NCBI GenBank assembly: GCA_007130045.1
Contig: SLTG01000075.1
Coordinates: 1 to 54,409 of the forward strand
DNA from: Opitutales bacterium
GTDB taxonomy: Bacteria; Verrucomicrobiota; Verrucomicrobiia; Opitutales; T3Sed10-336
Length of the DNA stretch: 54,409 nt
Direction of reading: 5' to 3'
The notes under the pieces were generated by a model, which worked only from the letters and a program-made list of their open reading frames with translations, ran no database searches and had not been told where the DNA came from. The stretch's first letter is position 1, and every line of letters begins with the position of its first letter. The translations under genes were made by a program, and so were the position numbers. Below are positions 37,733-45,559 of this stretch, piece by piece.

Positions 37733-38806
37733 CTACCAGACTCCATGCTCGCCCTTTTTCAGCGATTGGGCGAACGCGGTGAGCAGGCGGACGCAGTTCT
37801 CAATGTCTTCGAGATCGACGATTTCGCTCGGAGTGTGCATGTAGCGCAACGGAACGGAAATCAGGCCCGTGGCGACGCCGGCGCGTCCGATCTGGATCGC
37901 GCGCGCGTCGGTTCCGGTCGGGCGTGGATCGGCTTCCAGTTGGTGTGGAATCCCGCTCTTTTCCGCGCAGGAAATCAACCGCTCGAACATAAAGGGATTG
38001 ATGTTGGCGCCGCGGCAGATTATCGGCCCTCCGCCCAGTTTGGTTTCCCCGTATTTGCGGGGATCGCAATCGGGGTGATCGGTCGCGTGACCGACGTCGA
38101 CCGCTACTGCCAGATGAGGCTTCACCGCGTAGGAAGACGTGATTGCGCCCCGGGTGCCGATTTCCTCCTGGGTGGTGGCGACAGCGACCACGGTGGCGGC
38201 CAGCTTCTTCACTTTCGCCAATCGCCGGAGGGCTTCACCGACAATGTAGGCGCCCGACTTGTTGTCGAATGCCCGCGCGGCGCCGATCGTCCCGTAAATC
38301 AGTTCGAAGCCGTGATCGTAGGTGGCGACGTCGCCGATCGACACACGGCGCAAGGCGTCCTTCTTGTTCTTCGCCCCGATGTCGATCCACATATCGTGAA
38401 TTTGCGGAACTTTATCCCGTTCGGACTGTTTCATCAGGTGTACGGCGCGTTTGCCGGTGACGCCTTGGACGACGCCTTTGCGCGTTTGAATCGTGACCCG
38501 TCTGCCGCTGATCATGCCGCGGTCGTGGCCCCCGATCGTGTCGAAATAGAGGAAGCCTTTGTCGTTGACGTGTTTGACGATCAGTCCGAGTTCGTCGATG
38601 TGGCCGGCGAGCATCAGGACCGGATCTCCGCCCGGGTTGCGCACGGCGATGCGGTTGCCCATCGGGTCGCGGCGGTACTCGTCGGCACTATCCTTCACGT
38701 ACCTGTCGAAGACGGCCTGGGCCTCGGTTTCGTAGCCCGAGGGAGAACGGGCGCTGAGGAGGTCGACCAGGAATGCTGGAGGTGTGAACGGTTTCTTCGT
38801 TGCCAT
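37733..38806 (-). CDS. M42-family metallo-aminopeptidase
   Basis: The start at 38806 gives 357 residues beginning MATKKPFTPPAFLVDLLSARSPSGYE, the family N-terminus. The di-metal site is visible: LAGHIDELG, ARAFDNKSG (bridging Asp), TQEEIGTRG (Glu base) and VDVGHATDHPD, with a late RYMHTPSE supplying the last His. M42 enzymes are large cytoplasmic TET-like assemblies that trim peptides from the N-terminus; some relatives are listed as endoglucanases, wrongly in most cases. It converges on the FKBP gene and diverges from the sigma-factor module. Confidence 0.92.
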   Translation of the reverse strand: MATKKPFTPPAFLVDLLSARSPSGYETEAQAVFDRYVKDSADEYRRDPMGNRIAVRNPGGDPVLMLAGHIDELGLIVKHVNDKGFLYFDTIGGHDRGMISGRRVTIQTRKGVVQGVTGKRAVHLMKQSERDKVPQIHDMWIDIGAKNKKDALRRVSIGDVATYDHGFELIYGTIGAARAFDNKSGAYIVGEALRRLAKVKKLAATVVAVATTQEEIGTRGAITSSYAVKPHLAVAVDVGHATDHPDCDPRKYGETKLGGGPIICRGANINPFMFERLISCAEKSGIPHQLEADPRPTGTDARAIQIGRAGVATGLISVPLRYMHTPSEIVDLEDIENCVRLLTAFAQSLKKGEHGVW

Positions 38807-38973
38807 GTGGCGCACTCTGGCAGGGTGAATCGACTCTGGCGAGGGAAAATCCGGAATACCGGCCCGCAGGCACAATCCATCCAATTCGCTCGAAATTGTT
38901 GAGGGATTCCTCTTTTTTGAGTGTAGTACAGGAAGATGGTCGATTATTCTTATACAGGAGCGGAGTTAAACCT

Positions 38974-39312
38974 ATGAGGAAACCATCGGATCCGGAGCTT
39001 GACGCTCTTCTCGGAGATTGGAATGTAATCCCGCCCGAAGACGACGGCCGGCTTGCGGTTAGGGTCTGGAGGAAGATTTCGGTGCGTGAGGCCGAATCCC
39101 GGCGGGATGCGTCGCGGGTCGGGTGGCTGCCGCGGTTGCTTGGACGGCCCGGCTTCGCCCTGGCAACCGTTCTTGTTTTCGCGCTTGTGGGCCTCGCGCT
39201 CGCCGAGGCGCGTTTGCAGCAGGAGAAGACCGCTTCGTGGGAATCGTTGGAGGAGCGGTATTTTCGCGCCATCGACCCGGTGTCAATGGCGATCCACCGT
39301 CACCAGGAATGA
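38974..39312 (+). CDS. one-helix membrane protein, candidate anti-sigma factor (CnrY-like position)
   Basis: The 112-residue product starts at ATG 38974, with CAGGAGCGGAG a little upstream. The N-terminal 55 residues are hydrophilic (DPELDALLGDWNVIPPEDDGRLAVRVW cut short), one helix spans about residues 58-78 (GFALATVLVFALVGLAL), and about 34 residues would be periplasmic. This is the plan of small anti-sigma factors that hold an ECF sigma factor with a short cytoplasmic segment. Its stop overlaps the start of the next gene (ATGA), and an ECF sigma gene follows. The order Y-X-H of the Cupriavidus CnrYXH system is the same. No sequence-level identity to CnrY can be shown by eye. Confidence 0.65.
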   Translation: MRKPSDPELDALLGDWNVIPPEDDGRLAVRVWRKISVREAESRRDASRVGWLPRLLGRPGFALATVLVFALVGLALAEARLQQEKTASWESLEERYFRAIDPVSMAIHRHQE

Positions 39313-39755
39313 AGAAGTCTGTTATTGTATTCCTTGCCGCCCTGCTTGCGGGGGTCGCTTCGCATGCGCTCTACCTTGGCTATCGGAGTCCGTCCATTGC
39401 CGAACACGAGGCTGTGTTTGAGGATCTTCGGTGGTTGCGGGCGGAGTTCGATCTGGAACGGGAACAGTTTGAGGCCATTTCGGCGCTCTACGAGGAATAC
39501 CGTCCGGTATGCGAGGAGCTGTGTCATCGTGTGATGGCGACCCAGGAGCGGCTCAACCACCTTCTTGCGGATTCGAACGAGGTGACTCCGGAACTCAGGA
39601 ATGCGCTCGAAGCCTATTCGCAGGTCAAGCTGGAATGCCACCAGGCGATGCTCGAACATATTTATCAGGTCGCTTCCGAAATGGCGCCGGATCAAAGGGA
39701 ACGCTACCTCGAGCGCGCCAAAATTCACGTAACGATGCACGATCCCGTGCGTTGA
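39309..39755 (+). CDS. membrane-anchored periplasmic metal-sensor-like protein (CnrX/CpxP-like four-helix fold)
   Basis: The 148-residue product starts at ATG 39309, overlapping the upstream stop by four bases. An N-terminal helix (residues about 3-22) anchors or exports it. The rest is all helical and charged, ending in VTPELRNALEAYSQVK and MLEHIYQVASEMAPDQRERYLERA. This matches the Metal_resist/CnrX pattern of 'PE...A', 'L-x-H-x-x-x' and 'xP-x-Q/H-R'. Possible metal ligands are His33, Cys68, Cys72, His73, Cys110, His111 and His117; the Met that I recall four residues after the last His in CnrX is Val121 here. A general CpxP-like role is the alternative. Confidence 0.65.
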   Translation: MKKSVIVFLAALLAGVASHALYLGYRSPSIAEHEAVFEDLRWLRAEFDLEREQFEAISALYEEYRPVCEELCHRVMATQERLNHLLADSNEVTPELRNALEAYSQVKLECHQAMLEHIYQVASEMAPDQRERYLERAKIHVTMHDPVR

Positions 39756-39871
39756 CCCGACACATGTTCTGTCAAGCTCGGAGTTTGAATGGATGGGCTG
39801 GATCCGCAATCCATGATCCACTCGCTCCGTCTGATTCCTATACGGCGATCGGCGCCGAGGGTTGAAACGGT

Positions 39872-40465
39872 ATGGACGATCCCGACCGGAATGACATGCG
39901 TGACTTGTGCGAGGGCCAGGACGCGGCCCTCAACCGCATCATGGATCGATGGTCGGCGCCGCTTGGCGCGTTTATCCATCGTTACTTGCAGGACCGGGAG
40001 GACGCCTTCGATCTGCTCCAGGAAACGTTCGTCCGGGTTTACCAGAACCGTGATCGATACCGTCCGGACGCGAAGTTTTCCACCTGGCTTTTTGCCATTG
40101 CGGTCAACCTTTGCCGCAACCGGGCCCGTTGGCGCAGGCGCCATCCCACTGTTTCCCTGGATGCCGGCGCGGAGGAGGGAATTCCGTCGTGCCTGAACGC
40201 CTCGAAGAGCGGGGAACAATCCCCGGATGCCGCTTTGGTCCAACGGGAGCGGATTCGGGCGGTGCGTGAAGCCATCGCGCGCCTTTCGCACGACCTCAGA
40301 ACCCCGTTGATCCTCTTCCAATACGAAGGCCTGACGCACCAGGAAATAGCCGGGGTCATGAATTGCACCCCAAAGGCAGTGGAAACCCGCATCTATCGCG
40401 CCCGCCGGAAACTGAAAGCGTGGCTGGCGGACATCGATCAAGCCAGGCCGTCCCCCGCGCCGTGA
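39872..40465 (+). CDS. ECF-type RNA polymerase sigma factor
   Basis: The 197-residue protein has region 2 (LGAFIHRYLQDREDAFDLLQETFVRVYQN cut short; STWLFAIAVNLCRNRAR as 2.3-2.4) and region 4 (RLSHDLRTPLILFQYEGLTHQEIAGVMNCTPKAVETRIYRARRKL cut short), joined by a linker rich in Gly, Ser and Glu. It directs core polymerase to a stress regulon. It lies 116 bases after the sensor-like gene, in the same direction, so the three are likely one regulatory unit held inactive by the candidate anti-sigma factor. The ATG at 39872 has no clear ribosome binding site. Its target promoters are unknown. Confidence 0.9.
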   Translation: MDDPDRNDMRDLCEGQDAALNRIMDRWSAPLGAFIHRYLQDREDAFDLLQETFVRVYQNRDRYRPDAKFSTWLFAIAVNLCRNRARWRRRHPTVSLDAGAEEGIPSCLNASKSGEQSPDAALVQRERIRAVREAIARLSHDLRTPLILFQYEGLTHQEIAGVMNCTPKAVETRIYRARRKLKAWLADIDQARPSPAP

Positions 40466-40513
40466 ATTCCGGGTCCGGACGGAGGGCATCAGGGCTTCGG
40501 TGCGTCATTGCAG

Positions 40514-40532
40514 CACCGGGTCTTGCCCGATG
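40514..40532. repeat. short palindromic element of the AAGACCCG family between convergent genes
   Basis: CACCGGGTCTTGCCCGATG; on the other strand it reads CATCGGGCAAGACCCGGTG, which differs from the copy at 11890 in two of 19 bases. It lies between the convergent sigma-factor and helicase genes. Confidence 0.5.
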
Positions 40533-40598
40533 ACCCCGAGCTGTCATTTCAAACGGGAGTCTTGAGCCGCGACGCATTGCGGCGAATTCGGAAGAGCG

Positions 40599-42587
40599 CT
40601 ATCTGCGCAATGGCGTTACGAAAAAGCGGTGCCGGACTGGTTCGCGTTGTTCTGCGGTGAGGGCGGGAAGGGGCGGGAGAACGTTGCGTTGGGTGCGTGA
40701 AACGAATTTTGCGGCGAGTTGTCTAAACTGCTCGAAACGTGAATTCTCCGTGGGCGGCGCTTGAACCACCTGGCGCAGGAAGCTGCGCCACTCGGTCAAC
40801 AGCCGGTCGATGTCGCCCCGTCCGGTGAATTCCCGGATCAAGTCGGCGCGACGCGCCCGGTGGTCGACGATCTCACGCACGATGTCGGAAGCGCCGTATC
40901 CATATTGCGGGACCACGCCTTCCCAAAGGTATCCTTCGATCGTGAAGCGGTGATAGGTTTTGCGGCAGACGCCTGCCAGTGGCCCCATCCATCTCGGATT
41001 CGTCGCGCAAAAACGTTCGCCGCCGAAAAGGTTGGCGATATCGAAGATGAGTTCGTCGAGCGGATAGCGCTTGTCTTCCAATGCCGCGGCCAATGCCAGT
41101 CCCTCGGGGCCGAGAAAAAGAGAGACGACTTCTCCGCGGCGGGTGAGCCGGAGCTGCTTGTCGAGCACGCCGATCCGCGTCCATTGCCAGAGCAGCGTCG
41201 GTTCGGGACCCAGTGAAAGGCATTCCTCGCGGAGCGGGCATTTCCGGCATCCCTCGAACGGGCGCCGCTTCCGGCGAACCAGCCGCGCGCGCCCGGTATC
41301 GGTCGACACGGCGCAGGGATAGTCCGCTGCAGGGCGCTCTCCCGAAACTTCGACTCCAAGCGCGGGGGGCTTTTCGGTGAACAGCCGTGCGCGGTAAAAA
41401 GCGGCGAGGTCGCCCGCCGCGCCGCCGGCCCGCAGGCTCCGGAGGAAAAACGCCCAGGGGAACGGGGTGGCGCGCTTGAGGCGCTGCGGGCGGGCATGGG
41501 TCAGTCGGGGTGTGTCTTCCGTGCAGAGCAGGTACCCGGTTTCGTCGATCCCGCGGCGCCCCGCGCGCCCGATCATCTGCATCAGTTCGTGGGGTTGGAT
41601 TCGGTATTCCGTTTCCTGATACCTATAGCTCTGCGCGGTGATCAGGACCGAGCGCAGCGAAAAGTTAATCCCCGCGCTCAATCCCAGGGTGGCGACCACC
41701 GCGCGCAACTGCCCGGCCTTGGCCAGCGGCTCGATGACCCCGGCGCGCTGGGCGTATGAAAGCCCGCTGTGGTGGTAGGCCACCCGCTGCTGGATGAGCT
41801 TCGCCAGTTTGGGTCCGAGCACGCTTGCCTGTTCGTTGGTCAGGGTCAGCGGTTGAGGCAGGGGGAGCTCTCGGGCGAGCTGGCGAGCCAATCGTTCGGC
41901 TTCGCGCCGGTGAGGGGCGAACAGGAGCACGGGGCCGAGGTCCTCCCTCAACGCTCCGGCCACCCGTTTTGCCCAGTACCCTCGAATGTTCGCGGGGCAG
42001 TAACGCGCGAGCTCGTTGATGTCGATCTCCTCGAGCGGGACCGGCCGTTCGCGGTGACGAATGATCCGGACAGCCCGACCCATGCGTTCGAGCCAGACGC
42101 CCAGGCTTTCCGGGTTGGCGACGGTTCCGCTTAGAAAAAGCAGCTGGACCGTCGGAGACAGGGCCATAAGGACGCCTTCGTAATGGTTGCCGCGTACTGG
42201 GTCTCCAAGCCATTGATATTCATCGACGGCGAAAACGTCCGCCTTCTTCCTGTCGAACGGCAGACCCTGCACCGCCTCCAGGGTGGCGACAACGACCGGG
42301 GCGTCGGGATTCATCGTCACGTCTCCGGTCATGATCCCCGTATCCCAGCCTCGTTCGGACCATTCGGCGAACTTGTCGTTGGCGAGGGCCCGTGTAGGGA
42401 CCGTGTACAGCGCGCGGCCGGAAAAGTTGGTTCGTTCGATGAATTTTTCGAAGATCAGGGTCTTCCCGGCGCCAGTGGGAGCGTCAACGACGACGTCGTG
42501 GCCCTCCATCAGGGCAGAGATCGCCTCCGCCTGCCATTGGTCGGGCAGCATCAGCTTCTGCAGTCCTTCCAAATCATCAATGAACAC
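40599..42587 (-). CDS. Ski2-like DEAD/DEAH-box helicase with inserted cysteine cluster
   Basis: The 662-residue protein has helicase motifs I (APTGAGKT, 36-43), Ia (TVPTRALANDK), II (DEYQ, 122-125), III (LSGT) and VI (QMIGRAGRRG, 337-346), in the order of Ski2/Hel308-like enzymes. Motif II reads DEYQ rather than DExH. After the helicase core an insert holds Cys425, Cys447, Cys450 and Cys456 in the spacing C-X21-C-X2-C-X5-C, the last three matching the C-X2-C-X5-C end of Fe-S nucleases such as AddB and Cas4. A metal or Fe-S cluster is inferred. The C-terminal 200 residues are unassigned. Bacterial members of this type are poorly studied; an RNA or repair role is possible. Confidence 0.88.
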   Translation of the reverse strand: MFIDDLEGLQKLMLPDQWQAEAISALMEGHDVVVDAPTGAGKTLIFEKFIERTNFSGRALYTVPTRALANDKFAEWSERGWDTGIMTGDVTMNPDAPVVVATLEAVQGLPFDRKKADVFAVDEYQWLGDPVRGNHYEGVLMALSPTVQLLFLSGTVANPESLGVWLERMGRAVRIIRHRERPVPLEEIDINELARYCPANIRGYWAKRVAGALREDLGPVLLFAPHRREAERLARQLARELPLPQPLTLTNEQASVLGPKLAKLIQQRVAYHHSGLSYAQRAGVIEPLAKAGQLRAVVATLGLSAGINFSLRSVLITAQSYRYQETEYRIQPHELMQMIGRAGRRGIDETGYLLCTEDTPRLTHARPQRLKRATPFPWAFFLRSLRAGGAAGDLAAFYRARLFTEKPPALGVEVSGERPAADYPCAVSTDTGRARLVRRKRRPFEGCRKCPLREECLSLGPEPTLLWQWTRIGVLDKQLRLTRRGEVVSLFLGPEGLALAAALEDKRYPLDELIFDIANLFGGERFCATNPRWMGPLAGVCRKTYHRFTIEGYLWEGVVPQYGYGASDIVREIVDHRARRADLIREFTGRGDIDRLLTEWRSFLRQVVQAPPTENSRFEQFRQLAAKFVSRTQRNVLPPLPALTAEQREPVRHRFFVTPLRR

Positions 42588-42755
42588 ACGGGCAATGTGG
42601 CCGCTTCGGCGATACCAGTCAACTTCCGGCGCGTTTCGGGCGGCGTCTCGGGCGCGTGCCGAAATCGCCGGTGTGTCGCGAAGGTGCGGGTTGCCGGGGG
42701 ATTATCAGCCGATTTCGATCAGGCGAAAGGTCCGATTGGAAATCGAAACAGGATC

Positions 42756-42797
42756 TTGATCCAGGTCAAAGACCGGTTCGCTGGATTCGATTATTGT
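42756..42797 (+). promoter_or_regulatory. FNR/CRP-family site and -10 element before the NirK-like gene
   Basis: TTGAT-CCAG-GTCAA (42756-42769) matches the FNR consensus TTGAT-N4-ATCAA at nine of ten bases. If its centre, 42762.5, is at -41.5, transcription starts at 42804 and the -10 hexamer falls exactly on TATTGT (42792-42797), four of six to consensus. The mRNA would then be almost leaderless, in line with the missing ribosome binding site. FNR, NnrR and Dnr proteins share this type of half-site; no regulator gene is in the window. Confidence 0.6.
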
Positions 42798-42806
42798 TGG
42801 GACGCT

Positions 42807-44774
42807 ATGAAAAACATTCACCAGGCAAGTGCAATACTCACACCCCTCGGGGCGAAACACGAGGTCACCGGCCCGGACCGCCCCCAAAGGCGTTTTTCGG
42901 TCCAGTCGCTCTCCCGGGCGGTCCGCCGGACGGTATCGGGCGTCGCCCGCATTTTGAATCCGGAGTCCGCTTTCCCGGGCGTTTCCATCGGGCGTAAGGC
43001 GCTGCTTCTCGCAACTCTGATCGGAGCGGCGGCCCTCCCATTTGATGCGCGGGCCTGTGTCGCCTGCAATTTGACCTTTGAGGACGAGGTCCTGAACCAG
43101 CGCGCGGGAACCCTCGCGGGCAAAGACATACTTGCGGCGATGGAGAACCAGCGGGATCTGCCGCTTTCGGGTCTTTCCACGATGCCTTCCCGGACGGAGC
43201 CCGCGACGGAATTAGCGTCGCTTCCTGAAGATCGCTCGTCCACCATGATCCTCGCCCAGGCGGAGATCCCCGATCAGCCCGCCACCACCACCGCACCGGC
43301 GGGGGCGGCGTCGATCGATTGGGAAGACATGTACCGGGATGCGGAGTTCATCGAGATCATCGAGCGGGACGAAGGGCTGTCGATTCCGACGACAAGTTAT
43401 GTTTCGCAGGAGGCGACGCCCGACAAGAGTTTCACGATCGAGCTGGATGAAGGTTTGGCGTATCTTGGAAACGGCGTGATCTACGACGGATTCCTCACCA
43501 GCGGGAAAATTCCGGGACCGACGATCTTTGTCGATCAGGGCGACATCGTGGAGTTCAATGTGGTCAACAGAGGCACCATTCCCCACGGTGCCTCGATCCA
43601 CGCCGCCTACACACAGACCTCCAGCTACCTCGGCCAGATTCAACCGGGCGAGACCAAGACGGTCACGTTCCGCGCCTCACATCCCGGCGTCTTTATGTAC
43701 CACTGCGCGCCCGGGGGCCATGCGATTCCGATGCACGTCCTTTTTGGGCAGTACGGCATGATGGTGGTCAGACCGACGGAGACGAAGTATAGACTGGAAG
43801 AGGAACTCGGACGGGGGCCGGACGTCGAGATCAGCCTTATTCAGCACGAGTGGTACGCGAGCGGCAAGGATGCGGTCGAAGGCAACCCGATGTACGTCAC
43901 CTTCAACGGCAAACTCTTCCGCTACATCGAAGAGCCGATCCAGGCGAAACCCGGCGAATACGTGCGGATCAACTTCCTCAACATCGGGCCGAATCTTCTT
44001 TCGACCTTTCACCTTGTCGGGATTATCTGGGACTACGCCTACTGGCAGGGACACCCGGAAGCCGCGTTTAAAGGGGGGCAAACTGTAACCGCCGGACCGT
44101 CGGACTCCTGGGTCGTCGAGTTCCGCGTCCCTCCCGAGGAAGGCGCCTACACGATGCTTTCGCACGTGGTCGGATCCACCAGCCGCGGAGCGATCGGGCT
44201 CCTGGTCGCGGATCGCAACGCGGAGACCCCGGTCACAGTCATGGCCGACGGACCCGAATTCACGCAGGAGGAATTGCAGGGCATGGTTGCGGACGCGGTG
44301 AGGGTCATTTCGCCATTTAAACCCGGAACGGCCGGAGTTGACGAGACGGTCGCCTACGGGAGCGAGACCGACGAGGTTACCGTGAGCATCATAGGCAACT
44401 CCTATTATCCCAAGGTGGTGCAAGTCACCCCGGGAACCACGGTGACCTGGGTCAACGAAGACGTCTTCTCCTACCTTGCCGGTGAGTTTTCCGGAATCCA
44501 CAACGCGGTCAGCACCAGCGGCCCGGACCGGTTCGTCTCACCGCTGCTCGCCCACGGCGAGAAATACAGCTTCACGTTCGAGGAAGAGGGTGAATACGAC
44601 TACATTTGCACGCCGCACCCGTACATGGAAGGGCGAATTATCGTCAAGGGTGAGCCTGAGGTCGTGGAAGACATCGCCGCGGACGATTCCGGAAGAGGAA
44701 TCGGCGGACTGGCCATCGGGTTGGCGAGCATCGCGGTTCTGCTTTCTCTTGTCACGCTCGTCCGGAAGCGTTAA
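42807..44774 (+). CDS. NirK-like multicopper protein with extra C-terminal cupredoxin and membrane anchor
   Basis: The 655-residue product starts at ATG 42807. A basic 60-residue leader precedes a hydrophobic signal-like segment (about 62-82) and Cys84-x2-Cys87. From about residue 190 come two NirK-type cupredoxins: His260 and His265 (PHGASIHAA), His299-Cys300 (MYHCAPGG), His310 (PMHVLFGQYG), His402 (TFHLVG) and His453 (LSHVVG). These fit type-1 and type-2 copper sites. But Gln315 stands at the axial Met place and Ser263 at the catalytic Asp place of nitrite reductases. A third cupredoxin follows with His565, Cys601, His604 and Met607, then a membrane helix (about 633-652). Nitrite reduction is therefore uncertain. 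Azurin-like partner downstream. Confidence 0.82.
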   Translation: MKNIHQASAILTPLGAKHEVTGPDRPQRRFSVQSLSRAVRRTVSGVARILNPESAFPGVSIGRKALLLATLIGAAALPFDARACVACNLTFEDEVLNQRAGTLAGKDILAAMENQRDLPLSGLSTMPSRTEPATELASLPEDRSSTMILAQAEIPDQPATTTAPAGAASIDWEDMYRDAEFIEIIERDEGLSIPTTSYVSQEATPDKSFTIELDEGLAYLGNGVIYDGFLTSGKIPGPTIFVDQGDIVEFNVVNRGTIPHGASIHAAYTQTSSYLGQIQPGETKTVTFRASHPGVFMYHCAPGGHAIPMHVLFGQYGMMVVRPTETKYRLEEELGRGPDVEISLIQHEWYASGKDAVEGNPMYVTFNGKLFRYIEEPIQAKPGEYVRINFLNIGPNLLSTFHLVGIIWDYAYWQGHPEAAFKGGQTVTAGPSDSWVVEFRVPPEEGAYTMLSHVVGSTSRGAIGLLVADRNAETPVTVMADGPEFTQEELQGMVADAVRVISPFKPGTAGVDETVAYGSETDEVTVSIIGNSYYPKVVQVTPGTTVTWVNEDVFSYLAGEFSGIHNAVSTSGPDRFVSPLLAHGEKYSFTFEEEGEYDYICTPHPYMEGRIIVKGEPEVVEDIAADDSGRGIGGLAIGLASIAVLLSLVTLVRKR

Positions 44775-44777
44775 GAA

Positions 44778-44808
44778 TTGACGCCGAGGATTTTTCTTGA
44801 GATAGAAT
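44778..44808 (+). promoter_or_regulatory. possible promoter for the azurin-like gene
   Basis: TTGACG (44778-44783) and TAGAAT (44803-44808), five of six to each consensus, but 19 bases apart, which is long. It lies just past the NirK-like stop and would give a leader of about 83 bases. Confidence 0.3.
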
Positions 44809-44897
44809 CGGAAAGGTCCCATCACGAAAGTCGGGCGCGGAGGAGAGATTTTCATGCGTGCCCGACTCTCAACGTAAGAAAGTACATCCAATATTAT

Positions 44898-45422
44898 ATG
44901 AATAAGAACATTCTTTGGTTCAAACTTGCAATGCCTCTCGCCGCCGCGATCCTTTTCGCCGGTTGTGGAGAGCCCGATCCGGCGGCCCCGCCCGAAGATC
45001 CGGCTGAAGTTCCGGAGACGGCTGCGCCACCGGCGGATGAGGCGGAAGAGATCGTTATAACCGGAAACGACATGATGGAGTTCGATGTGACGGAGTTCAC
45101 GGTTCAGGCCGGCAGTGAGGTGACGATTACGTTTCGCAACATCGGCCAGATGCCGGTGGAAGCGATGGGGCATAATCTCGCGATTTTGACCCTCGGAACC
45201 GATCCGATTGAATTCGCCAACACGTCCCAGGCGCATCCGCAGAACGACTACATCGATCCGGCCAAGGAGGACCAGGTGATCGCGGCGACCGCGATTCTGG
45301 GGCCGGGCGAGGAGGAGACCCTGGAGTTCACCGCTCCCGACGAGTCCGGTGATTACCCGTTTGTATGCTCGTTTCCGGGACATACGCAAGCGGGGATGCG
45401 GGGCGTAATGATCGTGGAGTAA
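44898..45422 (+). CDS. azurin-like blue copper lipoprotein
   Basis: The start at ATG 44898 gives a lipoprotein signal peptide with lipobox LFAGC and lipidated Cys23. An acidic Pro/Ala/Glu linker (24-50) is followed by an azurin domain. The type-1 copper ligands are His92 in MGHNL, Cys157, His162 and Met167 in FVCSFPGHTQAGM. At 174 residues it is a normal azurin with a tether. It should carry single electrons at the outside of the inner membrane or inside of the outer membrane. It is 123 bases from the NirK-like gene and is followed by a strong terminator, so it may pass electrons to or from that protein. Confidence 0.92.
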   Translation: MNKNILWFKLAMPLAAAILFAGCGEPDPAAPPEDPAEVPETAAPPADEAEEIVITGNDMMEFDVTEFTVQAGSEVTITFRNIGQMPVEAMGHNLAILTLGTDPIEFANTSQAHPQNDYIDPAKEDQVIAATAILGPGEEETLEFTAPDESGDYPFVCSFPGHTQAGMRGVMIVE

Positions 45423-45451
45423 CCAGGCTTCTTCAGTCTCAATGTTTGTCA

Positions 45452-45482
45452 AAGGCCGGCGCATGTGCGCCGGCCTTTTTTT
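45452..45482 (+). terminator. intrinsic terminator after the azurin-like gene
   Basis: A GC-rich stem AAAGGCCGGCGC / GCGCCGGCCTTT closes over a short loop and runs into six Ts (45477-45482). It ends the copper-protein unit. Confidence 0.85.
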
Positions 45483-45559
45483 CGCTGCGGACGACGAAAA
45501 ATTTCATCCTGGCGTTGGCATTCCGCCGCGGTTCTGATTGGGTGAGTCGGACGAATCCA

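Noticed and set aside
43050-43075. CVAC near the N-terminus of the NirK-like protein as a haem c site
   Set aside because: No His follows the second Cys, so it is not a CXXCH motif.
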